This document shows positions 1 through 8,505 of a DNA stretch of 37,759 bases, in pieces (position 1 is the stretch's first letter; every line of letters begins with the position of its first letter). The translations under genes were made by a program, and so were the position numbers. Under the pieces are notes generated by a model. It was given only the letters and a program-made list of their open reading frames with translations, searched no databases and was not told the DNA's origin. Source of the stretch: Clostridiales bacterium (lineage in GTDB: Bacteria > Bacillota_A > Clostridia > Oscillospirales > Oscillospiraceae); NCBI GenBank assembly GCA_019410105.1, contig DXTB01000009.1, forward strand, positions 1-37,759, given 5' to 3'.

Positions 1-360
1 CGCCACCCGGGGAATCCGCTCCGCCAGGGCCTCCAGTCCCCCCTGCTCCCGCCGCCCCAGGAAAAAGGGGATGGTCTGGGCCACCCCGGTGCCGCAGAGG
101 TTCACCGCCAGCGCCAGGGGGAAGGGAAACAGCAGTCCCCCCGCCGCCGTGAGGGCGGACATGGGAAAGCAGACGGAGAGGCTCTTGAGGGCGTACAGCC
201 CCACCAGGAACGACGACGCCAGAACCGTCTGCCGGGGGGAAAAGGCGGCGATGGCCTCCGCCGTCAACTGATGGCGGAACGGCCAGAGGGCGGCGGCGCC
301 CGCTGCCAGCACCAGCAGCGGCGCCCCGTACCGCCAGACATGAAAGGCATGTTTTTCCAT
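1..360 (-). CDS. TVP38/TMEM64 (VTT domain) family membrane protein, partial
   Basis: The frame is open from an ATG at 360 to the left edge, giving the first 120 residues; the C-terminus is outside the window. It starts MEKHAFHVWRYG, then has a hydrophobic helix (about residues 12-27) and a second hydrophobic stretch leading into the family-typical segment AGGLLFPLPLALAVN, followed by GTGVAQTIPFFLGRR. This glycine-rich re-entrant region ending in a basic LGRR is characteristic of VTT/DedA-like proteins, integral membrane proteins implicated in lipid or cation transport across the cytoplasmic membrane. A GGAGG ribosome site lies about 6 bases before the ATG. A TATACT box lies within 361-420, but no good -35 pairs with it. 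The exact substrate cannot be told. Confidence 0.75.
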   Translation of the reverse strand, partial: MEKHAFHVWRYGAPLLVLAAGAAALWPFRHQLTAEAIAAFSPRQTVLASSFLVGLYALKSLSVCFPMSALTAAGGLLFPFPLALAVNLCGTGVAQTIPFFLGRREQGGLEALAERIPRVA

Positions 361-404
361 AGCCGTCCTCCCGCCCGCGTCAGATAGGGCTAGTATATGC
401 GGCG

Positions 405-446
405 GGCGGAAAAAGACGAAGAGGCAGCCGGAAATCCGGCTGCCTC
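405..446 (-). terminator. Terminator of the VanW-family gene
   Basis: A perfect 12-bp inverted repeat (arms 421-432 and 435-446) lies 33 bases beyond the VanW stop codon. On the minus strand it is followed by TTCGTCTTTTTCC. The U-rich tail is interrupted, so termination may be incomplete towards the TVP38 gene. Confidence 0.7.
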
Positions 447-479
447 TTTCTGCAAATAGTGACAGAATTCCCCTGGCGG

Positions 480-2378
480 TCATACAAAGGGTTCGTCCTG
501 GGGCAGGACGTCCGTGGAAAGTTCGGACTCCCCAGTGGTCCCGGTGCCGGTCTGCCCTTCCGCTGTCTGCTGGCCGTCCTGCTCCGGCGTCTGGATGGTC
601 CAGCCATTATCCGGCGTCGTGGGTTCTGTAGGCTCTGCGGGGACATCAGGGTCCTGGGGCTCCGTGGGCTCCACCGGCGTGGTGGGCTCGGTGGTGTCCG
701 TTGGGATCTGGGCGCCGCCGTCGGCGGGCTCTACCGCCGGGCCCCGGAGGATCACCTTATTGCGGGACTTGTAGTCGCTGGTGGCCTCGTAAGTGGAGGA
801 GATCAGCTTGCCGTTGGCGTCGTAGACATTGCGGTATGTCCGGTACTTGTACCCGGTGTAGGGCGTGGTCTTGACCTTCTCCGTGCCCGGCGCCAGGGTG
901 GGGTCGTCCTCATACACCGTCTCATAGGGCGTGGTGGAGAGGTGCTCGTTGGTCATCTTCACGCTGGTGCCGTCCACATTGGTGCCCAGGATCCGGACCG
1001 TCAGGTAATTGTTTTCATAGATGGTGACGATCTTGATGGGGTACAGGGAGTTGTTGGTGAACTTGTAGTCCGGCCCGCCCCAGGACACCGTGGCGTCCAT
1101 GCCCGCGGTGATATAGGCAGGGACGTAGCGGTGGGCGTACCGCTCCGTGATCTCCAGGTTGGACCGCAGGCAGGCCAGGTACAGCGTGGAGGAAGTCTGG
1201 CAGATGCCGCCGCCGATCTCGTCCACCGTCTCCCCCTGGACATAGGCGGGAGCCGCCTGATAGCCCCGGGCGGCGGTCCGCTGGCCCACCACGTCATTGT
1301 AGGAGAACACGTCGCCGCTGTTCATCACATACTCGTTGATGGATGCGGCGGACAGCTTCACATTGGACCGGCGGGCGGAGGTGCCGCCCACATGGGTGCG
1401 AGCCTCGCCCAGCACGTCCCGGAACAGCACCTGCTCCAGCTCCTCCGCCGTGACGGCGGGCAGCTCCACCTGGGCGGGGACGGTGACGGTCTCGCCGGGC
1501 GCGGCCGCGTCCAGCAGCCGCTGGGCCTCGTCCACATCGAAGTCCGCTCCGGCCTCCTCCGGTACGATGGCGCCCGTCTCCTTGTCATAGGAGGCGTTCT
1601 TCACCACGCCGGAGCAATCGTCGTAGATCTCCTGGGCGGTGAGGGTCTTGGCGGGAAGGATCCGAGCGTTGTTCACAAACACGCTGGCCGCCGCGCCATT
1701 GCCGCTGCCAGTCCATCTTTCCTGTGCAGTCCGCGCAAGATCTGCGGCGGACACGGACAGTCCGTTCAGGGCTTTTGTGATTTCGACGGCATCCTCCGTC
1801 ACCTCGTAGGAGGCGTCCTGGGCCTCCCGGGAGAACTGCTCACTGAGCTGTTCCATTTTTACCTGGAAGATATCCTCCTCCGGCTCCAGCACGACGCCCA
1901 GTTGTCCATCTGCTCCGACCAGGCAGGCAAGATACTCCCAGCCCTTGACAAAAAAGCTGCTCCGGCCCTGCACGGCATCAAATGCGGATTGGGCACTGAC
2001 CTCATAGTCCAGTTCCTCTGTGATGCCCAGCTCCCGATAGGTGCATACGGCGTCGGGGTCTGCGCCGTACAGCATATCTCCCTCCGGCGCGGATTCCCCA
2101 TCCCCGGTCTCATCGGCCAGCGGTAAATAAAACTCTACGGTTTCCTCCGGAATCTCCTGCCGTAGCCGCTCCGCGGCCTGCTCCGCTGTGAGGCCTGCCA
2201 CGTCCACACCATTGATGGTGGTGTTAGGGTAAAATATATCCAGGGAATTGGCATAGGCGCACAGGCCCACATAGGCGGCAAGCAATACCGCCACAATAAC
2301 TCCTATGATAATTATCGGCTTTTTGCCGCCGGTTTTCAGCCGCTTCGGCGCGGTGGCTTCGTTCGTATTCGGTTCCAT
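480..2378 (-). CDS. VanW family protein with peptidoglycan-binding-like repeats
   Basis: 632 residues. A cytoplasmic N-terminus is followed by one membrane anchor (about 21-44), then an extracellular region. Residues of about 50-320 resemble the PG_binding_4-type repeats commonly found before VanW domains. The VanW domain spans about 330-465, with its hallmark GGGICQTSSTLY at 389-400. A G5-like stretch (about 495-547) follows, then a Pro/Thr/Glu-rich tail (about 550-632) that could span the wall or act as a linker. VanW proteins are associated with vancomycin clusters and with ordinary Clostridia envelopes; their biochemical role is not settled. No van resistance genes are nearby, so this is probably a housekeeping wall protein. 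AGGAGGGG lies just before the ATG. The gene appears monocistronic, with an AT-rich leader at 2379-2505 containing TAAAAT (minus strand, 2451-2456) but no convincing -35. Confidence 0.88.
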   Translation of the reverse strand: MEPNTNEATAPKRLKTGGKKPIIIIGVIVAVLLAAYVGLCAYANSLDIFYPNTTINGVDVAGLTAEQAAERLRQEIPEETVEFYLPLADETGDGESAPEGDMLYGADPDAVCTYRELGITEELDYEVSAQSAFDAVQGRSSFFVKGWEYLACLVGADGQLGVVLEPEEDIFQVKMEQLSEQFSREAQDASYEVTEDAVEITKALNGLSVSAADLARTAQERWTGSGNGAAASVFVNNARILPAKTLTAQEIYDDCSGVVKNASYDKETGAIVPEEAGADFDVDEAQRLLDAAAPGETVTVPAQVELPAVTAEELEQVLFRDVLGEARTHVGGTSARRSNVKLSAASINEYVMNSGDVFSYNDVVGQRTAARGYQAAPAYVQGETVDEIGGGICQTSSTLYLACLRSNLEITERYAHRYVPAYITAGMDATVSWGGPDYKFTNNSLYPIKIVTIYENNYLTVRILGTNVDGTSVKMTNEHLSTTPYETVYEDDPTLAPGTEKVKTTPYTGYKYRTYRNVYDANGKLISSTYEATSDYKSRNKVILRGPAVEPADGGAQIPTDTTEPTTPVEPTEPQDPDVPAEPTEPTTPDNGWTIQTPEQDGQQTAEGQTGTGTTGESELSTDVLPQDEPFV

Positions 2379-2505
2379 GAAGCCCCTCCTGTTGTTCTGT
2401 CGGATCGCCCAGACAAGCCGTGCTGTCCTAGCTTATGCATTCAGGATTTTATTTTAGCACGTTTTTTCTGGAAAATGGATTACAATCCCGTAACAATCAG
2501 AAGTT

Positions 2506-3306
2506 TCAGGCCTCTTTCCGACGCTGTTTCGGAATGCGGAGCGTCAGAACGATTTCGTCCTCTGTCTCCTCCCGCTCCGTCCGGGCGTCCACACCTGCGT
2601 CCCGAATCAGCCGCAGCCCCCGGTCCACACTGTTCAAAAACAATCGCACGTCCTTGATGATGTACGTCCGCCGTCCTGCGGGCGGCGCGGTCTGGAGGGC
2701 TGCCAGCCGCCGCTCTACATACTGCTCCGTCTGGGCCACATTCCAGTGCTTTGCCGCCGCCTGGCGCAGGGCGGTCAGCCGCTCGCCCTCGTCCTCCAGC
2801 CGCAGCAGGCAGCGGGCGTGACGCTCCGTCAATCCGTGTTCCACCAGCAGCGCCCGGCAGGCCGGGGACAGCCGCAGCAGCCGCAGCTTGTTGGCCAGAG
2901 CCGAGGGGGACATGCCCAGCTGGGCCGCCACCGCCTCCTGGGTCATGCCCGTCTGGTGGAGAAAGGCGGCGATGGCCTCCGCCTCCTCCAGGTAATGCAG
3001 ATCCCTGCGCTGCAAATTCTCCACAAGGGCCAGCAGGGCGGAGGCCCGTCCGTCCACCTCCGCCTCCAGGCAGGGGACGGTCTCCAGACCCGCCAGCACG
3101 GCTGCCCGCAGCCGCCGCTCCCCCGCCACCAGCTCCCAGCCCGCCGCGGTCCGCCGCACCGTCAGGGGCTGGAGGATACCGTGGCGGCGGATGGATTCCG
3201 CCAACTCCCGGAGCCCCGTCTCCTCAAAGGTCCGCCGGGGCTGCATGGGATTGGGGCGGATTTCCGCCGCCGGGAGCCACAGCACCTTCCGTTCCGGCCT
3301 GTCCAT
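2506..3306 (-). CDS. noc: Noc-like ParB-family nucleoid occlusion protein
   Basis: 266 residues. The ParB N-terminal nuclease-like CTPase fold carries GERR at 62-65, and the central helix-turn-helix is at about 122-146. The C-terminal part (KDVRLFLNSVDRGL, then a segment ending in LTLRIPK) matches the dimerisation region of Bacillus Noc rather than canonical ParB, as does TERHAR at 160-165, where true ParB has AGHAR. A separate canonical ParB is encoded at 35622-36500, which supports assigning this one to Noc. Noc binds many chromosomal sites and keeps the division septum off the nucleoid. Two oddities: there is no N-terminal extension ahead of the ParB fold, whereas Bacillus Noc has a membrane-binding helix there; and the first recognition-helix specificity position is Pro (GMSPSALANK), where I recall Gln in Bacillus Noc. 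The ATG is preceded by ACGGAGG. Noc or a Noc-like ParB paralogue with other targets are the alternatives. Confidence 0.82.
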   Translation of the reverse strand: MDRPERKVLWLPAAEIRPNPMQPRRTFEETGLRELAESIRRHGILQPLTVRRTAAGWELVAGERRLRAAVLAGLETVPCLEAEVDGRASALLALVENLQRRDLHYLEEAEAIAAFLHQTGMTQEAVAAQLGMSPSALANKLRLLRLSPACRALLVEHGLTERHARCLLRLEDEGERLTALRQAAAKHWNVAQTEQYVERRLAALQTAPPAGRRTYIIKDVRLFLNSVDRGLRLIRDAGVDARTEREETEDEIVLTLRIPKQRRKEA

Positions 3307-3395
3307 GGGACCACCTCCGTTTCATTTCCTTTATTTTACAGGTCCTGTCCCAAAAAGGCAGGGGGAATCTGTCGAGGCGTCCCCCACGCCGCAGG

Positions 3396-3422
3396 AAAAG
3401 CGGCCGCCCATTGGGCGGCCGC
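3396..3422 (-). terminator. Terminator of the BASS transporter gene
   Basis: Perfect 10-bp GC-only inverted repeat (3400-3409 with 3413-3422, loop ATT). On the minus strand it is followed by TTTTCC. It lies 22 bases past the transporter stop codon and before the noc leader. Confidence 0.72.
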
Positions 3423-3444
3423 CATGCGAACACTGCATATTCCA

Positions 3445-4440
3445 TTACCGGGACGGTTCCTCCGCCAGGCGCGCTTCGTAGGCCGCCTGATCCGCCCGGC
3501 CGGGCCTGGTGGCCCGCAGGGCCTTCACGATCAGGGCCGTGGTGGCCTGGAGGAACACCGGAGAAAAGGCCACCGGAAACAGCACGTCTCCGGGGAAATA
3601 GGCCTCGGCCAGCACCGCCCCAGCGCTGATGTTCCGCATCCCGGCGTTGAGGGCGACAGTCTGCACTGTGGGGAAGTCCAGCTTCAACAGCCGCCCCGCC
3701 CAATACCCCAGGAAAAAGCCCAGCAGGCACAGGAAGAACACCACAATCATCACCCGCACCAGGGTCGGTGTCAGGTTCCGGAGGAAGGGCGCGCAGCCGG
3801 TGGCATTGGCCGTGATGATGAGCAGCAGGGCCGCCTTGGCGGGCAGGGACAGCTTCGGCTTCAGCGTGACCGCCACGGCACCCTTTGTCAGCTGGTACAG
3901 CACCATGGCTACCAGGGCCGGAAGCGCCACCATCAGCAGCAGGTCCCGCATCATGCCCCAGGTGTCCAGCTCCACCACCGAGCCCACCAGCAGCTTCATG
4001 GTCAGGGGGATCACCACCGGGGAGAGGAGTGTATCCAGCAGCACCACCGAGAGGCACAGGGCGGTATTGCCCCGACTCATGCCCACCCACATAAGGGACG
4101 CCACACCGGTGGGCACTGCATACTCCAGCACCAGCCCGATGGTAAACAGCGGCGCGTCCGGAAAGCACAGCGTCCCCAGGCCCAGGGTAATGAGGGGCAT
4201 CACCACGTGGAGCAGGCCGAAAATCACCGCCACCGGCAGAGGGTGGCGGACCACCTGCGCCAGCTCCCGGAAGCCGCCGCCCAGGCTGTTGGAAAAAGTC
4301 ATGAAGGCGAACAGCCCTACCGTCACCCCGTTCAGGTGGGAGAGCACCTCCGGAAAGGCAATGCCCAGCGCCACACAGCAGATCACCACCGGCGCCATGT
4401 GTCCGCCCAGGAAGCCATCCAGGCGGCCGAGCGTTCTCAA
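3445..4440 (-). CDS. Bile acid:sodium symporter (BASS) family transporter
   Basis: 331 residues, almost entirely hydrophobic, with roughly nine membrane helices as in the BASS/ASBT family. Recognisable family segments are LEYAVPTGVASLMWVGMSRGNTAL, split across helices 4-5 around the Pro-Thr-Gly turn, and the late ALNAGMRNISAGAVLA segment that lines the substrate path. Members take up bile acids, keto acids or other organic anions with sodium; the substrate here is unknown. The frame extends upstream into prmA, but the likely start is a TTG at 4440, preceded at 7 bases by AGAGGGG and placed 28 bases after the prmA stop. An internal ATG (HMAPVV) is possible but lacks as good a site and would remove part of the first helix. 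Likely co-transcribed with prmA. Confidence 0.82.
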   Translation of the reverse strand: MRTLGRLDGFLGGHMAPVVICCVALGIAFPEVLSHLNGVTVGLFAFMTFSNSLGGGFRELAQVVRHPLPVAVIFGLLHVVMPLITLGLGTLCFPDAPLFTIGLVLEYAVPTGVASLMWVGMSRGNTALCLSVVLLDTLLSPVVIPLTMKLLVGSVVELDTWGMMRDLLLMVALPALVAMVLYQLTKGAVAVTLKPKLSLPAKAALLLIITANATGCAPFLRNLTPTLVRVMIVVFFLCLLGFFLGYWAGRLLKLDFPTVQTVALNAGMRNISAGAVLAEAYFPGDVLFPVAFSPVFLQATTALIVKALRATRPGRADQAAYEARLAEEPSR

Positions 4441-4468
4441 ATCCGATCCCCTCTTTTCCAGTTCCTGT

Positions 4469-5443
4469 TCAGCGGCAGAGATAGGAAAACCAGCCCTCAG
4501 CGCTCCGTGTCTCCAGGATCTCCCAGCCGTTTTCCCGCAGGCGGTCCGCCACCTCCTGCGCCCGGTCGTCGATGATGCCGGAGCAGAGGAACAGTCCGCC
4601 CGGAGCCAGCATGGGCCGCACCAGCGGAGAAAGGCCGATGATGACGTCCGCCACGATATTAGCCACCACCATCTGCCAGCCGCCGCCCAGATCCGCCCGC
4701 AGGACCGCGTCCCCCAGTACATCTCCGATCCGGACGGTGTAGGTGTCCTGCCCGATGCCGTTGAGGGCGGCGTTCTCATAGGCTACGTCCCGGCACTTGT
4801 CGTCGATATCCACCGCCGCGGCGGAGGCCGCCCCCAGTTTCAGCGCCGCGATGGAGAGGATGCCGCTGCCGCAGCCCAGGTCCAGTACCCGCTCGCCGCC
4901 GCGGATGGTCTTCTCCAGCGCCGTCAGGCACAGGCGGGTGGTGGCATGACTGCCGGTGCCGAAGGTGAGGCCCGGATCCAACACCAGGGCCACCCGCCCG
5001 GCGGCAAGGCCCGCCCGGACCTTGGGGTCCTCCCGCAGCCACTCCGGCACCACCAGCAGCCGGTCCCCAATCTCCATGGGCTTGTAATACTGCTTCCAGT
5101 TGTTCTCCCAGTCGGCGTCCTCCAGGTCATCCAGGGTCATCAGCAGGGTGCCGCAGTCGTCCCGGGTCTTTTTCAGCTCCTCCAGGGCGATGCGGACCTC
5201 CCCCAGCTTGGCGAAGCCCTCGTCCCCCGCCTCCAGATAGAAGGTGATCCGGGACCGGCCCTGCATCTCCTGCCGCAAATCCTCGTCCACATAGTCCCAG
5301 TACTGCCGGTTGTTCTCCAGGAAGTCCTCGAACTCCGTCTCGTCATCGATCACCACACCGTCGATGCCCAGGGCGGAGAGCATCGTCTCCACCGGCTCCA
5401 GTCCGGTGTGGTTTGTGTCGATATGTACCTCCAGCCATTTCAC
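4469..5443 (-). CDS. prmA: Ribosomal protein L11 methyltransferase
   Basis: 324 residues, normal for the family. The N-terminal substrate-recognition domain (about 1-130, including WENNWKQYYKP) is followed by a Rossmann methyltransferase domain with LDPGLTFGTGSHATTRL (154-170), the SAM loop DLGCGSGIL (188-196) and the catalytic-region NIVADV (262-267). PrmA trimethylates lysines and the N-terminus of L11 in the cytosol. The start chosen is a GTG at 5443 (MKWLEVHI), 5 bases after GAGGTGA; the longer frame upstream enters the preceding terminator. A TATAAT box sits at 5475-5480 on the minus strand, though without a clear -35. The BASS transporter gene follows 28 bases downstream. Confidence 0.93.
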   Translation of the reverse strand: MKWLEVHIDTNHTGLEPVETMLSALGIDGVVIDDETEFEDFLENNRQYWDYVDEDLRQEMQGRSRITFYLEAGDEGFAKLGEVRIALEELKKTRDDCGTLLMTLDDLEDADWENNWKQYYKPMEIGDRLLVVPEWLREDPKVRAGLAAGRVALVLDPGLTFGTGSHATTRLCLTALEKTIRGGERVLDLGCGSGILSIAALKLGAASAAAVDIDDKCRDVAYENAALNGIGQDTYTVRIGDVLGDAVLRADLGGGWQMVVANIVADVIIGLSPLVRPMLAPGGLFLCSGIIDDRAQEVADRLRENGWEILETRSAEGWFSYLCR

Positions 5444-5492
5444 AGCCGTCACCTCATCTCTCCGCCGGAGCGGAATTATATTTGATCTCCAG

Positions 5493-5524
5493 GGAAAAGC
5501 GCCCCTCTGAAGGGACGCTTTTCC
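5493..5524 (-). terminator. Terminator of the DUF1836-degV operon
   Basis: A 13-bp inverted repeat, GGAAAAGCGTCCC paired with GGGGCGCTTTTCC on the minus strand (one G-U), around a 6-base loop. It lies just after the degV stop and ahead of prmA. The T-run is inside the 3' arm. Confidence 0.72.
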
Positions 5525-5532
5525 GTCCGGCC

Positions 5533-6405
5533 TCACCGGCGGCTGCCCAGGAAGAACAGGGCCAGCGTGCCAGGGCCGGAGTGGTTGCCGATGACCGGCC
5601 CCACGTAGTTGATATAGATGTCCTGTACGCCGAAGCGGCGGCGCACCTCGTCTGCCACAAACTCAGCGTCTGCCTCGCAGTCCCCGTGGCTGATGAAGAT
5701 GGTCTGCCCCGCCGGGTCGACGGCGCTCTCCGCCATGCGGTCCACCAGGGCCAGCAGGGACGCCTTCCGCCCCCGGGTCTTGCTGACGGGCACCAGATGG
5801 CCCGTGTCATCCACATGCAGCACCGGCTTGATGGACAGCATGGTGCCGAACAGGGCCGCCGCAGCGCTGACCCGGCCGCCACGCTTCAGATGGTTCAGGT
5901 CGTCCACGGTGAACCAGTGGCACACCTTCGCCTTGGTCTCCTCCGCAAAGACGTGGACCTGGTCGATGGTCTTCCCCTTCCGCTTCTCCTGGACGCAGAG
6001 GTATACCAGCAGCCCCTGGCCCAAAGAGGCGCTGAGCGTGTCCACCACAAAGATCTTCCGTCCGGGGTATGCCTCCCGCAGGTCATCGGCGGCGATCACC
6101 GCCGACTGGTAGGTGGTGGAGAGCGCGGAGGAAAAGGCCAGGTACAGCACGTCCCTGCCGCTATCCAGAATCTTCCGCATAGCCTCATCAAACACGCCCA
6201 CGCTGATGGCGGAGGTGGTCGCCAGGGCGCCGGCGCGGAGCCGGGCATAGAAGTCCTGGAAGCCGATCTCCCGGCCGTCCAGGTAGTTGTGGTACACCCG
6301 GTCCTCCATATTCAGGCTCAGGGGCAGCACCTCCAGCTCCAGATCCGCCGCCATCCGGGCGGTCATGTCGCAGCAGCTGTCTGTCAGGATCACAAAATCA
6401 TCCAT
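5533..6405 (-). CDS. DegV family fatty-acid-binding protein
   Basis: 290 residues, the usual length. The DegV fold is shown by the N-terminal ILTDSCCDM, the TTSAISVGVF segment that replaces the family TSQPS-type loop, the FSSALSTTYQSA segment, and the late RVSAAAALFGTMLSIKPVL helix-strand that lines the lipid pocket. DegV/FakB proteins bind one fatty acid and, in some species, present it to the FakA kinase. No fakA-type kinase gene is in the window, so a FakB role is not shown. Its ATG lies 2 bases beyond the stop of the upstream DUF1836 gene, so the two genes are probably translationally coupled. Cytosolic; no signal peptide. Confidence 0.9.
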   Translation of the reverse strand: MDDFVILTDSCCDMTARMAADLELEVLPLSLNMEDRVYHNYLDGREIGFQDFYARLRAGALATTSAISVGVFDEAMRKILDSGRDVLYLAFSSALSTTYQSAVIAADDLREAYPGRKIFVVDTLSASLGQGLLVYLCVQEKRKGKTIDQVHVFAEETKAKVCHWFTVDDLNHLKRGGRVSAAAALFGTMLSIKPVLHVDDTGHLVPVSKTRGRKASLLALVDRMAESAVDPAGQTIFISHGDCEADAEFVADEVRRRFGVQDIYINYVGPVIGNHSGPGTLALFFLGSRR

Positions 6406-6407
6406 GC

Positions 6408-6989
6408 TCAGTCCTTCTCCTTTTCCTTTTTGGCCCGTTCTTTGCTTTTGGCGTGGGCGGCGCTTGCTGCCTCCTCCCGGGCCTCCTGCCGCTGGCGCAG
6501 CAGCGTCACATACCGGCTGCTGGCCACGCCGGCGGCGTAGCTCATCAGAGCAAAGTGGATGGCCGCATCCGCCAGCTCCTCCTCCCCGGTGCGGTCCTCC
6601 ATCTCATCGGCCACGGCGTTCAGCGCCTTGTTGAGGCTCCCGCAGAAGGCGGCGTACCCGTCGGAGATGGGCCGGTCCCCCTGCAGCTCCTCCCGGATCA
6701 GCAGATCCATATCCCGGGTGGACATCACCCGCTTCAACACACAGATAGCGGTGAGATAGGCCAGGTGGTCCCGGTTGTATTTCTTCCCCTCCGCCCGGGG
6801 CACCAGGCCGCTCTTCGTGTAGTTGTTCACCATGGCGGCGGTGAGGCCGTCATCCTCGTCGAACCGGATCACCTGCCGGTCCATATAGCTGAGCACCTGG
6901 TCCATATATAGGGAGAAGTCCGGCAGCTGGTCCCAGGGCACCGGGCGCTGGGTCCGCAGCCTCTCCCGCAGGGCCGTCAGATCATACAT
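6408..6989 (-). CDS. DUF1836 domain-containing protein (putative regulator)
   Basis: 193 residues from the ATG at 6989, which has GGAAGGAG eight bases upstream; a longer frame from 7049 is less likely. The core (about 25-125) contains VNNYTKSGLVPRAEGKKYNRDHLAYLTAICVLKRVM. This is the DUF1836 pattern, whose arrangement resembles a MerR-type winged helix, so DNA binding is plausible but unproven. The C-terminus is a highly charged helix ending SKERAKKEKEKD. It leads a two-gene operon with degV, driven by a good minus-strand promoter (7036-7064). A role in regulating lipid or stress functions with DegV would be inference only. Confidence 0.8.
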   Translation of the reverse strand: MYDLTALRERLRTQRPVPWDQLPDFSLYMDQVLSYMDRQVIRFDEDDGLTAAMVNNYTKSGLVPRAEGKKYNRDHLAYLTAICVLKRVMSTRDMDLLIREELQGDRPISDGYAAFCGSLNKALNAVADEMEDRTGEEELADAAIHFALMSYAAGVASSRYVTLLRQRQEAREEAASAAHAKSKERAKKEKEKD

Positions 6990-7035
6990 GCGGATACACT
7001 CCTTCCGCCGTGCGGCACGGCTTTTATTCAGAGGT

Positions 7036-7064
7036 AGTATACCACGCAAATCTGATTTTGTAAA
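7036..7064 (-). promoter_or_regulatory. Promoter of the DUF1836-degV operon
   Basis: Minus strand TTTACA (7059-7064), 17-base spacer, TATACT (7036-7041): a near-consensus vegetative promoter about 47 bases ahead of the ATG. Confidence 0.75.
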
Positions 7065-7105
7065 TCACGTTTTCCAGGGTCCGGTATTGCATTTTCTGTT
7101 AGCAG

Positions 7106-8500
7106 TTATTTTCCCACACAGAATCGGGAAAAAATGCGGGAGACAATCTCCTCCTTCGCCGTGCGTCCTGTCAGCTCTCCCAGCGCGTCCAGGGCCTCCT
7201 CCGCGTCTGTGAGCACCGCATCCGGGGTCATTCCGGTCTCCAGGGCCTCTAAAGCCCGGCGGACTGCGTCCAGGGCCCGGCGGGCGGCGTCCTCCTGCCG
7301 CCGGTCGGTCAGCAGGCTGCCCGCCTCCCCCGGGTCCCCGGCGGGAAACAGGGCTGCTACGGCGTTTCCCAGGTCCTCCAGTCCCTCGCCAGTGACGGAG
7401 GACAGGGACACCACGGCGGCAGGCGGGGCCAGAGGGCCCTCTCCGGCGGGAAAAACCGCCCCAGCCGTCCGCAGCCCCCCTGCCATATCCCGCTTAGTGA
7501 ACACCAGGAGCCAAGGAACTCCGCACCGGGCCACATCCGCCAGCAGAGATCCCTCTTCCGGGTCCTCCGGCACCGCACCATCCACCACCGCCAGCACCAG
7601 CTCCGCGGAGGCGATGGCTCTCCGGCTCCGCTCCACCCCCAGCTGTTCCACCGGGTCCTCCGTGGCCCGGATGCCGGCGGTATCGATGAGCCGCAGCAGG
7701 ACCCCGCCGCAGAGTACGGACTCCTCCACCGTGTCCCGGGTGGTGCCGGGGATGTCGGTGACGATGGCCCGCTCATACCCCGCCAGGGCGTTGAGCAGCG
7801 AAGACTTGCCCGCGTTGGGCCGGCCCACAATAGCCGTGCGGACGCCGGATTTCAGTACCTGTCCCCGGCGGCAGGTGTCCAGCAGCCGCTCCAGCCGCCC
7901 AGCGGCGGACCGGAGGGCAGCGGCGATCTCCTCCGGCCGCACATCCTGAATGTCCTCGTCCGGGTAGTCCACCACCGCGTAAAACCGGGAGGTGACTTCC
8001 AGCAGCTCCTCCTGGACCGGCTCCAGCACCCGGCGCAGGCCGCCGTCCAGCTGGGCGGCGGCGTTTCTGGCCGCGGCGGCGGTCTCCGCGTCGATCAGGT
8101 CCACCACCGCCTCCGCCTGGGTCAGGTCCATCCGGCCGTTCAAAAACGCCCGCTTGGTGAACTCCCCCGCCTGGGCCTGCCGGGCCCCGGCAGCGAAGAG
8201 GGCAGACAGCAGCTCCCGCAGCACCACGGGGGAGCCGTGGCAGTGGAACTCTGCGCAGTCCTCCCCGGTGTAGCTGCCCGGCCCCGGGAACCGCACCGCA
8301 AGGCCCCGGTCAATGACCCGGCCCGCCCGGTCCAGCATCTCTCCGAACACCATTTTCCGGGGCTCCTGGGCGGCAAAGGGACGGCCGCCAGCCGCCCGGA
8401 ACACCCGCCCGCACAGGGCGAAGCACCCGTCTCCCGACACCCGGACGATTCCGATGGCGGTGGCGGCGCTTCCAGTGGCGATTGCCGCGATCACATCCAT
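7106..8500 (-). CDS. mnmE: tRNA uridine-5-carboxymethylaminomethyl(34) synthesis GTPase MnmE
   Basis: 464 residues, full length. The N-terminal folate-binding domain (about 1-117, with FPGPGSYTGEDCAEFHCHG) is followed by the helical domain. The inserted GTPase domain has G1 GRPNAGKS (226-233), G2 DIPGTTRDT, G3 DTAG (273-276) and G4 TKRD (335-338). The C-terminus FCVGK is the MnmE C(I/V)GK signature carrying the cysteine. MnmE works with MnmG to modify wobble U34 of tRNAs. MnmG is not in this window, although the two genes are often neighbours in Firmicutes. The ATG at 8500 is preceded by GGGAAGGGAG, which overlaps the end of the HxlR gene (stop 6 bases upstream of the ATG), so mnmE may be co-transcribed with that regulator. 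Confidence 0.95.
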   Translation of the reverse strand: MDVIAAIATGSAATAIGIVRVSGDGCFALCGRVFRAAGGRPFAAQEPRKMVFGEMLDRAGRVIDRGLAVRFPGPGSYTGEDCAEFHCHGSPVVLRELLSALFAAGARQAQAGEFTKRAFLNGRMDLTQAEAVVDLIDAETAAAARNAAAQLDGGLRRVLEPVQEELLEVTSRFYAVVDYPDEDIQDVRPEEIAAALRSAAGRLERLLDTCRRGQVLKSGVRTAIVGRPNAGKSSLLNALAGYERAIVTDIPGTTRDTVEESVLCGGVLLRLIDTAGIRATEDPVEQLGVERSRRAIASAELVLAVVDGAVPEDPEEGSLLADVARCGVPWLLVFTKRDMAGGLRTAGAVFPAGEGPLAPPAAVVSLSSVTGEGLEDLGNAVAALFPAGDPGEAGSLLTDRRQEDAARRALDAVRRALEALETGMTPDAVLTDAEEALDALGELTGRTAKEEIVSRIFSRFCVGK

Positions 8501-8505
8501 CTGCC

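Noticed and set aside
459..2126. A 555-codon plus-strand frame opposite the VanW gene
   Set aside because: Antisense shadow; the minus strand carries a full VanW protein with a good start site.
480..2378. VanW gene as evidence of vancomycin resistance
   Set aside because: No vanA/B-type ligase, vanH, vanX or two-component genes are nearby; VanW domains are common in ordinary Clostridia.
4441..4779. Longer N-terminus for the BASS transporter
   Set aside because: The extension overlaps prmA out of frame, is Arg/Ser/Trp-rich like other shadows, and the TTG at 4440 has a good ribosome site.
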